In this document: piece after piece, positions 9,604 through 18,084 of the stretch
How positions within the stretch are numbered: position 1 is the first letter of the stretch
How the letters are laid out: each line of letters begins with the position of its first letter
Origin: JALFST01 sp022779285
Lineage (GTDB): Bacteria; Bacillota; Clostridia; Tissierellales; Peptoniphilaceae
Direction: 5' to 3' (one strand)
Length of the DNA: 64,000 nt
NCBI GenBank assembly: GCA_050313895.1
Contig: JBNPMI010000004.1
Notes under the pieces: generated by a model
What the model was told of the DNA's origin: nothing
Seen by the model: only the letters and a program-made list of their open reading frames with translations
Databases searched by the model: none
Translations under genes and position numbers: made by a program

Positions 9604-9620
9604 CGTAACTATTTTGTTAC
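9604..9620. repeat. Small inverted repeat in the leader of the G5/3D gene
   Basis: GTAAC-TATTTT-GTTAC lies between the promoter and the start codon. It could be an operator or a leader hairpin. It is too short to assign. Confidence 0.3.
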
Positions 9621-9634
9621 CAAAAATCGTAATT

Positions 9635-9662
9635 AGTATAGTCTTTTTTTGGGATTTGGCAA
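9635..9662 (-). promoter_or_regulatory. Promoter of the G5/3D protein gene
   Basis: Minus strand: -35 TTGCCA (9657-9662), a 16-base spacer and -10 TATACT (9635-9640). The leader of about 85 bases before the ATG at 9541 is too short for a ydaO-type riboswitch. Confidence 0.5.
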
Positions 9663-9684
9663 TTTTGATATTCGTTTTCCCGTC

Positions 9685-9728
9685 AAGTATTGTGGGAATA
9701 TTTCAATATTGTAATATTCTCGATACTT
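9685..9728. terminator. Two-part hairpin between rsmI and the G5/3D gene
   Basis: AAGTAT and ATACTT outer arms enclose GAATATT/AATATTC. The T tract (TTTTTTGTTATTTTT) follows on the plus strand, while on the rsmI strand there is none. It may still end rsmI transcription or be a bidirectional remnant. Confidence 0.35.
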
Positions 9729-9739
9729 TTTTGTTATTT

Positions 9740-10591
9740 TTAGAGCTCATCTGCCCTTCTGTTTTTTTGCCATTCCAACGCCAGCGCATACACTTCATTT
9801 CTCCCCGCACCCGAGGCCCTTGCCACCGCCTTTACGGCATCTCGCAATGTATTTTCCTTCGCCAGCTCTTGCTCAAGGCGCTTCAAGATGCGCTCCTCAC
9901 TCCAGCCCTCTTCCGGCTGCGCCGCACCGATGACTACCGCATATTCACCTCGTTCCGGTATCTTTTCCGGATCCAGAGCATCTCCTGTAACATGAATCGC
10001 CTCTTCGAATTGCTTTGTCCACTCACGAATGAGTACGTACTCTCGATCCGGCCAGCGCTGTGCCAGCTCTTCCATCGTATGACGAATGCGATGAGGCGCC
10101 TCGTAGATAACCGTCGGAACAGAAAGCTGATCCATGATTTCCAGCGTATGCTGACGTTCCGCCCCCTTTCTGGGCAGAAAGCCCCAAAACAGATAATGTC
10201 CCTCTCCCAGTCCCGATGCCACAAAGGCCGTGATCGCTGCAGACGGTCCCGGCAACACGGTATATGGCAGACCTCGTCTGATCGCTTCGCTCAAAACCGT
10301 CTGTCCGGGATCCGAGATTCCGGGCGTTCCCGCATCGGAAACCACACAAATTTTTTCTCCCGCCTCGACACGATCCAAAATTTCTCCGCTTCGTGACCGT
10401 TCGTTGTGCTCATGGTAGGAAAGGAGCGGTTTCTCAATATGATATTCCCGAAGGAGAATGCTCGTATGCCTTGTATCCTCGCATGCTATGACATCCGCCT
10501 CGCGCAGATAGCGCAATGCGCGTAAGGTGATATCCTCTAAATTGCCGATCGGCGTCGGAATGAGCACCAGAAGTCCGTTTTCGTTTGTCAT
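9740..10591 (-). CDS. rsmI: 16S rRNA 2'-O-ribose C1402 methyltransferase RsmI
   Basis: SAM-dependent tetrapyrrole-methylase-fold enzyme that methylates C1402 of 16S rRNA. The 283-residue protein has the family N-terminus LIPTPIGNLEDIT, the CEDTRHT motif and the glycine-rich VVSDAGTPGISDPG loop. An upstream GTG at 10600 is possible, but the ATG at 10591 has better spacing from AGAGGTG. In Bacillus rsmI follows the tmk-holB-yaaT block; here it keeps that location but a ferredoxin gene with its own terminator intervenes. Confidence 0.95.
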   Translation of the reverse strand: MTNENGLLVLIPTPIGNLEDITLRALRYLREADVIACEDTRHTSILLREYHIEKPLLSYHEHNERSRSGEILDRVEAGEKICVVSDAGTPGISDPGQTVLSEAIRRGLPYTVLPGPSAAITAFVASGLGEGHYLFWGFLPRKGAERQHTLEIMDQLSVPTVIYEAPHRIRHTMEELAQRWPDREYVLIREWTKQFEEAIHVTGDALDPEKIPERGEYAVVIGAAQPEEGWSEERILKRLEQELAKENTLRDAVKAVARASGAGRNEVYALALEWQKNRRADEL

Positions 10592-10624
10592 CCTACACAC
10601 CTCTTTTTTGAAAAATCAAACAAA

Positions 10625-10650
10625 AAAAAGGGGCCGAAGCCCCTCTTTTT
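10625..10650 (-). terminator. Intrinsic terminator of the ferredoxin gene
   Basis: Minus strand: AGGGGC-TTCG-GCCCCT tetraloop hairpin followed by TTTTTTTTG, with A-rich sequence on the other side, so it can act both ways. Confidence 0.88.
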
Positions 10651-10662
10651 TTACTAAGTAAA

Positions 10663-10833
10663 TTATTCCTCAGGAACCGGTGAGTCGGTCGGGCAAACTG
10701 CTGCACAGCTACCGCAATCGATGCAGGTATCCGGATTGATTACGTAGATATCTCCCTCAGAAATCGAGTCAGTCGGGCACTCCGGCTGGCAAGCGCCACA
10801 TGCGATACAAGTATCTTTAATTACGTATGCCAT
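10663..10833 (-). CDS. Small 2[4Fe-4S] ferredoxin
   Basis: A 56-residue clostridial-type electron carrier. Two cluster motifs are complete: Cys9-Cys12-Cys15-Cys19 and Cys37-Cys40-Cys43-Cys47, each followed by Pro. The start MAYVIKDTCIACG at 10833 is set by GGAGGAG five bases upstream; an in-frame ATG at 10857 is less likely. It is monocistronic, with a consensus promoter and a strong terminator, which suggests high expression. Its electron partners cannot be told from the neighbours. Confidence 0.96.
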   Translation of the reverse strand: MAYVIKDTCIACGACQPECPTDSISEGDIYVINPDTCIDCGSCAAVCPTDSPVPEE

Positions 10834-10887
10834 AGTCTCCTCCATATCATTACTCAATCTTAAAGTCTTCTGAAAGACCTCGTAATA

Positions 10888-10915
10888 ATCTTAACATCCC
10901 GCCCTGTTTTGTCAA
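10888..10915 (-). promoter_or_regulatory. Promoter of the ferredoxin gene
   Basis: Minus strand: perfect -35 TTGACA (10910-10915), a 16-base spacer and -10 TAAGAT (10888-10893). The -35 abuts the ricT stop codon. A small hairpin (AGGTCTT/AAGACTT) sits in the leader at 10863-10880. Confidence 0.65.
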
Positions 10916-10916
10916 G

Positions 10917-12008
10917 CTACCTTTTTCGTTTCCGACCGCGGCGAGCCGTGCCGGGGCGCACCCGTCCTTTCATGCTATATGGTTGCTTTTTCGTTTCCTT
11001 AGGCGCATTCTCTTCACAAATAAGCTCCGAATTTTCACGAAAATCCGATTTCTGCGGACATGCGCATCCGTCGCAGCCGCCTTTTGATCTTTCTTTCTGC
11101 GTCTGCTCTTTTTTCTCTCTTTTCTCCTTCTCGGTCACAAAAACGTGATTCTCCAAGGAATCCAGAAGCTCGGGCTTTGGCTGTCCTTTCTTGCGATGCT
11201 CAAGCACCTCAATATCGTCAACAGCATAATAATGCTCATCCTCGGTACCATCAGACTTATAGACATGCACTCGTACCCTGGTTTGCAAAGTATCCCGATC
11301 CACCACATAACCCTGGCCGTCAACGGTGAGCACCAAGGTTCCCTTAGGCGGAACCTTTTTCATGTTTTCCAGATAATGCTCCTGCTCATAATTGAGGCAG
11401 CACATCAGACGGCCGCAGATTCCGGATATTTTGCCCGGGTTCAGAGAAAGTCCCTGCGTTTTTGCCATTTTAATGGAAACCGGAACAAAATCATCCATGT
11501 ATCGCTTACAGCATACCTCCTGCCCACAGGATCCGATCGCGCCGAGCATTCTGGTCTGATCTCGCACACCGATCTGCCTGAGCTCGATACGAGTATGAAA
11601 GATCTGAGCCAAATCGCGTACCAAACTTCGAAAATCCACTCTTTCTTCTGACGTAAAATAGAAGATCAGCTTATTCCTGTCGAAGGTATATTCCGCCTCC
11701 ACCAATCTCATGTCCAGTCCATGCTCTTTTATTTTTGTCTCACAAAGCGCATAGGCATCCTTTGCAAGCTGCATGTTTTCCCAATCATTATGCTTGTCCT
11801 CTTCGCTGGCGACACGCACAATGGGCATGATTTCCTGCGGCAGCATTTCCTCCGGAAGGTTTATATTGGATATCCACACCGTTCCATATTCAACGCCACG
11901 GTCTGTTTCCACGAGAACACCGCTTCCCTTTTCCAGATAAATGCCCGTCGGATCGAAATAGGTGATTTTACCGGAGCGTTGAAAACGAACGCCGATAACC
12001 TCTGCCAT
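10917..12008 (-). CDS. ricT: RicT/YaaT family PSP1-domain protein
   Basis: A 363-residue PSP1-domain protein. In Bacillus, RicT works with RicA and RicF as an Fe-S-containing complex that stimulates RNase Y processing and affects sporulation and biofilm genes. The family cysteines are present as Cys161, Cys166-Cys167 and Cys198, Cys203-Cys204. The start at 12008 (MAEVIGVRF) has GGAGG upstream; an in-frame ATG at 12059 lies inside holB. A basic C-terminal tail adds a CxxCxC cluster (Cys312, 315, 317). It follows holB by 16 bases. No ricA or ricF homologue is in this window. Confidence 0.9.
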   Translation of the reverse strand: MAEVIGVRFQRSGKITYFDPTGIYLEKGSGVLVETDRGVEYGTVWISNINLPEEMLPQEIMPIVRVASEEDKHNDWENMQLAKDAYALCETKIKEHGLDMRLVEAEYTFDRNKLIFYFTSEERVDFRSLVRDLAQIFHTRIELRQIGVRDQTRMLGAIGSCGQEVCCKRYMDDFVPVSIKMAKTQGLSLNPGKISGICGRLMCCLNYEQEHYLENMKKVPPKGTLVLTVDGQGYVVDRDTLQTRVRVHVYKSDGTEDEHYYAVDDIEVLEHRKKGQPKPELLDSLENHVFVTEKEKREKKEQTQKERSKGGCDGCACPQKSDFRENSELICEENAPKETKKQPYSMKGRVRPGTARRGRKRKR

Positions 12009-12024
12009 TCGTTTCCTCCAATTT

Positions 12025-12873
12025 CTATTTATCATCTTTCCTTTCGCCTGACTCTGCAAAGCCCCTTAAGAAAAGATGTTCCATTGCAAGTTGAAAATTG
12101 ACATGTACATCCATCAACTGGCGAATCTGTTCTGTCTCATTGAGTGCTCGAGCAACCTGCTCTGTACTCACCTGTGGTGACATTCGCATCACGGAGTATC
12201 GAATCTCCGGTGCCACATTGTCCATATTACAGGACAATATTTTAAAATGCAAAAGGAGACCCAAATATTGTTCAATATATAAAAGAATTTCTTTCTTTCG
12301 TTCCTTCCAGGGATCAAAAATTCGATTCTGAGAAAAAACCTCTTTTCCCCGACCTGCAAGTGCTTTTTCAATCCACGGAAGCAAGGCTTCCTCCTCTGAG
12401 CCGGATGTGCGCTGCTCTGTTCGCGGACAGGAAAGAATCCGAACTCGAGAACGGATTGTCGGCAACAGCTTTGCCCGATTGCTCGTAACCAGTATCCAAA
12501 CAAGATATCCGGGCGGTTCTTCAAGAGATTTCAAGAGCGCATTTTGCGCATCCTCACGCAGATTCCCGGCGTGCTCCAGCAGATAAACGCGGTATCGGCT
12601 TTCAATCGGACTCCGATACATGGATGCCGTAAGCTCACGAATCCTGTCGATCGGTATGGTTTCCTCCGGAACGATCTCCAAATCCGGACAATTTCCGTCC
12701 TCAAAACGCTGCACCTGTGCTCCTCCAAAATCGCAAAGCACTCTTTTTGCAAGTCTTCGGGCAAATGCAACGGCCTTCGTTTCGTCACCCTCCAAAAGAT
12801 AGGCATGACTCAGCGCACTCGTCTGAATCGGAAAGCCCATGGAATCAGAGAGCGCGCCGTTCATCGTATCCAT
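12025..12873 (-). CDS. holB: DNA polymerase III delta' subunit (clamp loader)
   Basis: Clamp-loader subunit of the replicative polymerase. The 282-residue protein begins with the family HAYLLEG region, has no functional Walker A (as expected of delta'), and shows the conserved NALLKSLEEPPGYLVWILVTSN and TIRSRV segments of the RFC-box region. The C-terminal helical domain is divergent. GGAG precedes the ATG by seven bases. It sits between darA and ricT, the conserved Bacillota order, although yaaR and yabA are missing. Confidence 0.9.
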   Translation of the reverse strand: MDTMNGALSDSMGFPIQTSALSHAYLLEGDETKAVAFARRLAKRVLCDFGGAQVQRFEDGNCPDLEIVPEETIPIDRIRELTASMYRSPIESRYRVYLLEHAGNLREDAQNALLKSLEEPPGYLVWILVTSNRAKLLPTIRSRVRILSCPRTEQRTSGSEEEALLPWIEKALAGRGKEVFSQNRIFDPWKERKKEILLYIEQYLGLLLHFKILSCNMDNVAPEIRYSVMRMSPQVSTEQVARALNETEQIRQLMDVHVNFQLAMEHLFLRGFAESGERKDDK

Positions 12874-12893
12874 AATGAGCTCCGACGCTTGGA

Positions 12894-13220
12894 TTACAGG
12901 CGATACAAGCGATCGATATCCAGCTGAAATACCGTTGCTCCGCCAACCTCAATCTCCACCGGAATCGACGAATAGACGCCGGGATCAAGCTGTGGACTCA
13001 TCATAGGAGCGATCGTGCTCCTCCGCGAACAATTTCTTTTAATGACCTGCAGTGCCTGTTCCACATCCTGATCCTCAACGCCTAAAAACAGTGTCGTGTT
13101 TCCGCTCTTTAAGAAACCGCCGGTTGAAGACAGCTTGGTAACACGATAATTGAGTTCGACAAGAGACTCCATCAAAGGAGCCGCATCACTGTCCTGAACA
13201 ATACAAATTAAGAGCTTCAT
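12894..13220 (-). CDS. darA: Cyclic-di-AMP receptor DarA/PstA (PII-like)
   Basis: A 108-residue PII-like trimeric protein that binds c-di-AMP. It has the family N-terminus MKLLICIVQD, the conserved TKLSSTGGFLKSGNTT segment around the ligand pocket and the VEIEVGGATVFQLD C-terminus. It lies directly between tmk and holB, exactly as yaaQ does in Bacillus. Its downstream targets are unknown in any organism. Confidence 0.93.
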   Translation of the reverse strand: MKLLICIVQDSDAAPLMESLVELNYRVTKLSSTGGFLKSGNTTLFLGVEDQDVEQALQVIKRNCSRRSTIAPMMSPQLDPGVYSSIPVEIEVGGATVFQLDIDRLYRL

Positions 13221-13233
13221 TTTTTTCTCCTCA

Positions 13234-13899
13234 CTATTCCTTCTCTACAAAAGTGCTGCCTCGTTTTTCACAATAGCCATGGCGAACCAGAGTGCGGCAG
13301 ATGGCCTCCCAAGCGTCCTCCAAAACCTTTTCAGCCGGCTGTGACGCATCAATACGAACCACATTCGGCATATCCTGCATCGATTCTAAATAACCTCGGT
13401 ATACTGCTTCAAAAAAGCTGTCATTGGCTTCCTCAAGCCGATCCTTTGTCTCCGTTTTTGCCTTTCGTCTCAGCACCGTTACCGGATCCACATCCAGAAA
13501 AAGGGTCATATCAGGCAAAAGACCGTTACGAGCGAATGCATTAATCTCCGCCACCGCTTTCAAGCCGAGCTTTCTTCCGAAGCCCTGATAAGCCAGTGAG
13601 CTGAGCACATACCGATCACATATGAGAATTTTGCCTTTCTCCAATGCAGGGCGAATTTTTTCCTCTGTATGTTGCGCTCTGGATGCTGCGTATAGGAGCG
13701 CCTCACATCGGGCTGTCATCTCCTGATTGGTTGTATCCAGGATTATGGAACGAATCTTTTCTCCTATCGGTGTGCCTCCGGGCTCACGGGTAAACTCCAC
13801 CGGCAGCCGCAAAGTCTTCATGCGCTCCTTGATGCCATGAAGCACCGTTGTTTTCCCCGATCCGTCCGAGCCCTCCAGGGCGATAAAACATCCCTTCAT
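13234..13899 (-). CDS. tmk: Thymidylate kinase
   Basis: Phosphorylates dTMP to dTDP. The 221-residue protein has the P-loop EGSDGSGKTT (residues 9-18), the DR(Y/H)-type motif in CDRYVLSSLAYQG, REPGGTPIGE for dTMP binding, and the LID region. It is the first gene of the tmk-darA-holB-ricT block. A 53-base gap with no clear promoter separates it from the SH3 gene upstream. Confidence 0.96.
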   Translation of the reverse strand: MKGCFIALEGSDGSGKTTVLHGIKERMKTLRLPVEFTREPGGTPIGEKIRSIILDTTNQEMTARCEALLYAASRAQHTEEKIRPALEKGKILICDRYVLSSLAYQGFGRKLGLKAVAEINAFARNGLLPDMTLFLDVDPVTVLRRKAKTETKDRLEEANDSFFEAVYRGYLESMQDMPNVVRIDASQPAEKVLEDAWEAICRTLVRHGYCEKRGSTFVEKE

Positions 13900-13952
13900 T
13901 TGCTTTCCTTCTCTAATTTTAGCATTCCGATTTCAATCGGAGCAATCTTCCG

Positions 13953-14696
13953 TTATTGAGGTACCGTGAGCAGAGTCGGAGAATACATCCAGCCTTCCAG
14001 CGTGCTTCCATCTGATTTTTGCAAAGTGCCGTGTACCCAGGTGACGTCGGAGCCCATGACAGCCTCCTTGACTGTAAAAATCTCTCCCGGAACCGCGCTC
14101 CCTAAAATTCCTGCATCGGTGCCTGCTCCCGAGCGCACATTTGCCTTGTCCTCCACGGCAAAGCTTTTGCCGACCCAGCTGTCAGGATTGGAATATTCCG
14201 CCGGTCCCTCCGTACGAGGCTGAACCTTTTCTATCTGAGATTCGGAAGCCGGGGCCGATGAGGATGCCTGCGCAGAGGAGCTGTCCGCGGGTGCCGCTTC
14301 TTTTTTGTGTTCGTTAGAAGTCTGCGTCATGGATTGTGTCTGTGGCAATACGCCCTTTTCAATCGCTTTTTTGTTCATTGTACGGAAAAAAAGAGACGCG
14401 ATCAACCAAATCAAGACGATCAGCAGCAGTACGCTGATGACTGTCGTGACGACAACACTCGCCTCGCCGGATTTCGTTTTTTTCGTCTGCACCGGCGTTT
14501 TGGTCACAGGGCGAGATGCCGCTTTTCCGGACACTGTTTTTTCGGGCGTTATATTTCCAAGACGGGGTCTTTTCCTCGTACCTGTCCCCGCGGAAGCGGA
14601 ACGCTTCACCGCATTCATACGGCTCCTCGGATTGGGTGCTGCTGTCCGTACATTTTTGGGTCGAGCCGACTTCTTCGTTTCATCATCTCTTGCCAT
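13953..14696 (-). CDS. Single-pass membrane protein with extracellular SH3b domain
   Basis: A 247-residue protein with a basic, Pro/Thr-rich cytoplasmic tail (1-79), one membrane helix (about 80-104), a Ser/Ala-rich spacer and a C-terminal bacterial SH3 domain (about 174-247, NVRSGAGTDAGILG). Such domains bind cell-wall peptides. The ATG at 14696 has AGGCGG upstream; a TTG at 14717 is less likely. It starts 10 bases after pfkA ends, so it is probably co-transcribed with it. No catalytic domain is seen, so a sensor or anchoring role at the wall is only an inference. Confidence 0.75.
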   Translation of the reverse strand: MARDDETKKSARPKNVRTAAPNPRSRMNAVKRSASAGTGTRKRPRLGNITPEKTVSGKAASRPVTKTPVQTKKTKSGEASVVVTTVISVLLLIVLIWLIASLFFRTMNKKAIEKGVLPQTQSMTQTSNEHKKEAAPADSSSAQASSSAPASESQIEKVQPRTEGPAEYSNPDSWVGKSFAVEDKANVRSGAGTDAGILGSAVPGEIFTVKEAVMGSDVTWVHGTLQKSDGSTLEGWMYSPTLLTVPQ

Positions 14697-14706
14697 ATTC
14701 CGCCTC

Positions 14707-15783
14707 TCAGTCTCCAAAACCGATTCCCACCATGCGCGCCTGCTGAATCAGCTCATGATCCATCGGAACCGTTTTGAGTAAGCCTGCCGTTTTTTCCAGT
14801 GGAATCGAGTCGATGTGATTTCCGTCAAAAACAATGAGTCTTCCATAGTTTTTCTTGAGAACCGCTTTTGCACCGGCTGCTCCAACGCGCGTTGCCACGA
14901 TACGATCAAACGGAGAGGGAGAGCCGCCTCGCTGCATATGTCCCGGAACAGTAACACGAACCTCCGCTCCCATTTCCTTCTCAATTTCAGCAGCGATCTG
15001 ATAAGCTGCGGAAGGATACGGCCTCTCTGCAATATACTTTTTATACTCCTTTTTGCTCATTTCCGATTCTGACTTGGAAATAGCGCCCTCGGCTACACAA
15101 AGAATGGTAAATTTATGATCCAGTGAGCGTCTGCGTTCAATATCGTTGCAGATGCTTTGAATATTGTAAGGAATTTCCGGCAGCAGAATAATATCCGCTC
15201 CGCCTGCAATTCCCGCATACAAGGCCAGCCACCCGACCTTATGCCCCATGATTTCAATGATGAATACGCGACTATGAGAGGCCGCCGTCGTATGAATGCA
15301 ATCAATGGCATGGGTTGCAATATCCAACGCGCTGTGAAAGCCGAAGGTCAGGTCGGTTCCGTAAATGTCATTATCAATTGTTTTCGGGAGTCCGATCACA
15401 TTCAAGCCTTGCCCGGAAAGCAAATTCGCTGTTTTAAGCGATCCGTTTCCTCCCAGTACCACAAGTCCGTCGAGTCCGAGTCTCCGATACGTTCCTTTCA
15501 TAAGCTCCACGCGATCGTTGCCGTATTCATCCGGAATATCCATGGTCTTAAAGCTTTGACGGCTTGTCCCGAGAATGGTTCCTCCGACTGCCAGCAGTCC
15601 CGAAAAATTCTCCGCCTTCATTTCGCGGTATTCGTTATACATCAATCCCCAAAATCCGTTTTTGAATCCCAGGATCTGTGTATCCGGTTGTGCACGATAC
15701 AGTGCTTTCGCCAGTCCGCGCATTGTTGCGTTCAAGCTTTGGCAATCGCCGCCACTGGTTAAAATTCCGATTCGAAGTGCCAT
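14707..15783 (-). CDS. pfkA: 6-phosphofructokinase, group-III-like active site
   Basis: Phosphorylates fructose-6-phosphate in glycolysis. The 358-residue protein has the phosphate-binding TSGGDCQSLNATMRG and the catalytic PKTIDND loop (Asp137). The residues that discriminate phosphoryl donors are mixed: GGNGS (Asn113-Gly114) in place of GGDGS, and Lys134 where ATP enzymes have Gly. Gly at the first site argues for ATP; Lys at the second is typical of PPi enzymes and of mixed-type group III ATP enzymes. The ATG at 15783 follows GGGAGG. It is divergent from glgB. Confidence 0.93.
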   Translation of the reverse strand: MALRIGILTSGGDCQSLNATMRGLAKALYRAQPDTQILGFKNGFWGLMYNEYREMKAENFSGLLAVGGTILGTSRQSFKTMDIPDEYGNDRVELMKGTYRRLGLDGLVVLGGNGSLKTANLLSGQGLNVIGLPKTIDNDIYGTDLTFGFHSALDIATHAIDCIHTTAASHSRVFIIEIMGHKVGWLALYAGIAGGADIILLPEIPYNIQSICNDIERRRSLDHKFTILCVAEGAISKSESEMSKKEYKKYIAERPYPSAAYQIAAEIEKEMGAEVRVTVPGHMQRGGSPSPFDRIVATRVGAAGAKAVLKKNYGRLIVFDGNHIDSIPLEKTAGLLKTVPMDHELIQQARMVGIGFGD

Positions 15784-15918
15784 ATTTCCTCCCATGCTCT
15801 CGTGCAGTTTATGATTCCGTGCAAGTAAATATGAATTTTTATGCTTCTTTCCATATTATGGTTATTTTACCACAGCAATGTGGGATTGACACCTTTCCAC
15901 ATCGTAGAAAAATAATGC

Positions 15919-15924
15919 TATAAT
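15919..15924 (+). promoter_or_regulatory. Extended -10 of the glgB promoter
   Basis: TGCTATAAT on the plus strand, about 53 bases before the glgB ATG. A TTGACA at 15886-15891 is too far (27 bases) to be the paired -35. A small CCACA-GCAA-TGTGG inverted repeat lies at 15870-15883 in the divergent pfkA/glgB region. Confidence 0.5.
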
Positions 15925-15976
15925 ATAGATACGTTCGTAAACGATTTCATACGTGCTTAATCGTAAAGGAGGCGTC

Positions 15977-18034
15977 ATGACTGTCAACCCTATAAAAAAG
16001 GCTGTTCTTTCCGCTTTGGAGGTGGATCCTTGGCTTAGCAGCTATCGCGAGGATCTCAGTCTGCGCATGCGTAATTATTATAGCAAGCGCAGAGAACTCG
16101 TGGGTGATCGTTCCACATTGATCGATTTTGCAAATGGAGAAAAATATTACGGCTTTCACCGGACAAAAAATGGTTGGGTATATCGCGAATGGGCTCCGCA
16201 CGCCGATGCACTCTATCTTGTCGGTGATTTTAACGACTGGACGCCCCATTCCCATCCCTTGGAGCGAAAAGAAAACGGTGACTGGGAAATTCAATTGGAA
16301 GGAAGGGATGCGCTTGCGCATGAGCAGCGGATAAAAGTCATCGTAAACTATGATAATGAGGATCATTATAAAATTCCGCTCTATTGCCACCGCGTCGTGC
16401 AGGAGGTTCATGCCGACGGCTCCATTGATTGGATAGGGATTCTGTGGGCACCTGAAGAGGAATATGTCTGGCATGATCAGAATTTCCGTTTGAAAAAGAA
16501 TCTCTCTCCTCTGATTTACGAGGCACATGTCGGAATTGCACAAGAGGAAGGGCGCATAAGCTCATTCCGTCAATTTGTGGAATATACTCTTCCCAAAATT
16601 AAAGAGGACGGATATAACTGCATTCAGCTCATGGCGATCATGCAACATCCCTATTACGGATCCTTCGGATATCACGTTTCCAACTTCTTTGCAGTTTCCA
16701 GCTGGTTCGGTACGCCGGATGATTTTAAGTATCTGGTGGACAAGGCTCATGAAATGGGGCTGGCCGTCCTGATGGATCTCGTACATTCCCATGCAGTGAA
16801 AAACACGATGGAAGGCATCAATCAATTCGACGGCACGCAAGAACAGTTTTTCTATCCGGGCTCACGCGGCATTCATCCTGCGTGGGATTCCATGTGCTTT
16901 CACTATGGAAAAAACGAGGTGCTCCATTTTCTGCTTTCCAATCTGAAATACTGGATTGAAGAATTTCATCTGGACGGCTTTCGTTTTGACGGAATCACCT
17001 CCATGCTCTTCTGGGATCATGGCTTGGGAACGGCATTTGATAATTATGATAAATATTTCTCTATGAATACCAACACGGATGCTGTAACCTATCTTATGCT
17101 TGCATCTGAGCTTGTTCATGATCTCAAAAAAAATTTCATTATGATCGCTGAGGATATGAGCGGCATGCCCGGTCTGTGCTTGCCGATTGCACGCGCAGGC
17201 ATCGGCTTTGATTACCGTTTGGCTTTGGGCATTCCCGATCTTTGGATTCGCACCGTCAAAAAGGATGATCATGATTGGAATATGCACGAAATATACTATG
17301 AGCTCACCACACGGCGTCCGGAGGAAAAAAAGATCGCCTATGCAGAAAGCCATGATCAATCGCTTGTCGGTGATAAGACCTTGTTTTTCTGGCTTGCCGA
17401 TCAGGAAATCTATTGGCATATGTCCAAGGATGACGAAAACATCCTCATTGATCGTGCAATTGCTCTTCATAAGATGATTCGTTTTATCACCTTAACGACG
17501 GGATCCGATGGATATCTCAACTTTATCGGAAACGAATTCGGGCATCCGGAATGGATCGATTTTCCTCGTGAGGGCAACGGATGGAGCTATCACTATGCAC
17601 GCAGGCAGTGGCATCTTGTACAGGATGAAAATCTGAAATACAGCTATCTTGGAAAATTTGACCGGGATATGCTGGCATTCGCAAGAAACGCCGAGCTCAT
17701 GAGCTCACGCGGTCTCCAATATATCCGAATCTATGAGGATCGAAAAATCATCGTCTATCGCAATAAGAAATATATTTTTGTATACAATTTTCATCCGACA
17801 GATTCCTATGAAAGCCTGCAGTTTCCCGTCCATGCCGCCGGAAAATACCGGGTCGTATTTTCCTCCGATCGTACGGAATATGGCGGTTTCTCTCGGATTC
17901 CGGAATACATCACCTATGAAACAGCCCCCATCGATGATATTGACTGGGAAAACGGCTTGACTCTGTATATCCCGTCAAGAACGGTGCTTGTGCTGAAAAA
18001 ACTGGATGAAAAGGATCCGGGCCACATGGCTTAA
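15977..18034 (+). CDS. glgB: 1,4-alpha-glucan branching enzyme, plant-type (GH13_8)
   Basis: Introduces alpha-1,6 branches into glycogen-like glucans. The 685-residue protein has an N-terminal CBM48 (about 50-140, REWAPHADALYLVGDFNDW), then the GH13 barrel with nucleophile Asp338 in GFRFDG, acid/base Glu392 in IAEDMSG and Asp460 in AESHDQS. The wording of these motifs (GYHVSNFFA, DGITSM) is closer to eukaryotic/GH13_8 branching enzymes than to E. coli GlgB. The ATG follows AAAGGAGGCGTC. It is alone: no glgC, glgA or glgP nearby. A strong terminator follows. Confidence 0.93.
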   Translation: MTVNPIKKAVLSALEVDPWLSSYREDLSLRMRNYYSKRRELVGDRSTLIDFANGEKYYGFHRTKNGWVYREWAPHADALYLVGDFNDWTPHSHPLERKENGDWEIQLEGRDALAHEQRIKVIVNYDNEDHYKIPLYCHRVVQEVHADGSIDWIGILWAPEEEYVWHDQNFRLKKNLSPLIYEAHVGIAQEEGRISSFRQFVEYTLPKIKEDGYNCIQLMAIMQHPYYGSFGYHVSNFFAVSSWFGTPDDFKYLVDKAHEMGLAVLMDLVHSHAVKNTMEGINQFDGTQEQFFYPGSRGIHPAWDSMCFHYGKNEVLHFLLSNLKYWIEEFHLDGFRFDGITSMLFWDHGLGTAFDNYDKYFSMNTNTDAVTYLMLASELVHDLKKNFIMIAEDMSGMPGLCLPIARAGIGFDYRLALGIPDLWIRTVKKDDHDWNMHEIYYELTTRRPEEKKIAYAESHDQSLVGDKTLFFWLADQEIYWHMSKDDENILIDRAIALHKMIRFITLTTGSDGYLNFIGNEFGHPEWIDFPREGNGWSYHYARRQWHLVQDENLKYSYLGKFDRDMLAFARNAELMSSRGLQYIRIYEDRKIIVYRNKKYIFVYNFHPTDSYESLQFPVHAAGKYRVVFSSDRTEYGGFSRIPEYITYETAPIDDIDWENGLTLYIPSRTVLVLKKLDEKDPGHMA

Positions 18035-18038
18035 AATG

Positions 18039-18084
18039 GACGGCTGAGCTTCCACAGAAAATGCCGAAGCTCAGCCGTCTTTTC
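18039..18084 (+). terminator. Intrinsic terminator of glgB
   Basis: A perfect 14-base stem (GACGGCTGAGCTTC with GAAGCTCAGCCGTC) followed by TTTTCC. Its sequence recurs at 20316-20366. Confidence 0.88.

Noticed and set aside
9542..9640. Possible ydaO (c-di-AMP) riboswitch before the G5/3D gene
   Set aside because: Such genes often carry one, but the leader here is under 100 bases and lacks the expected conserved blocks.
15886..15924. TTGACA and TATAAT before glgB as a standard promoter
   Set aside because: The spacer is 27 bases; only the extended -10 is kept.
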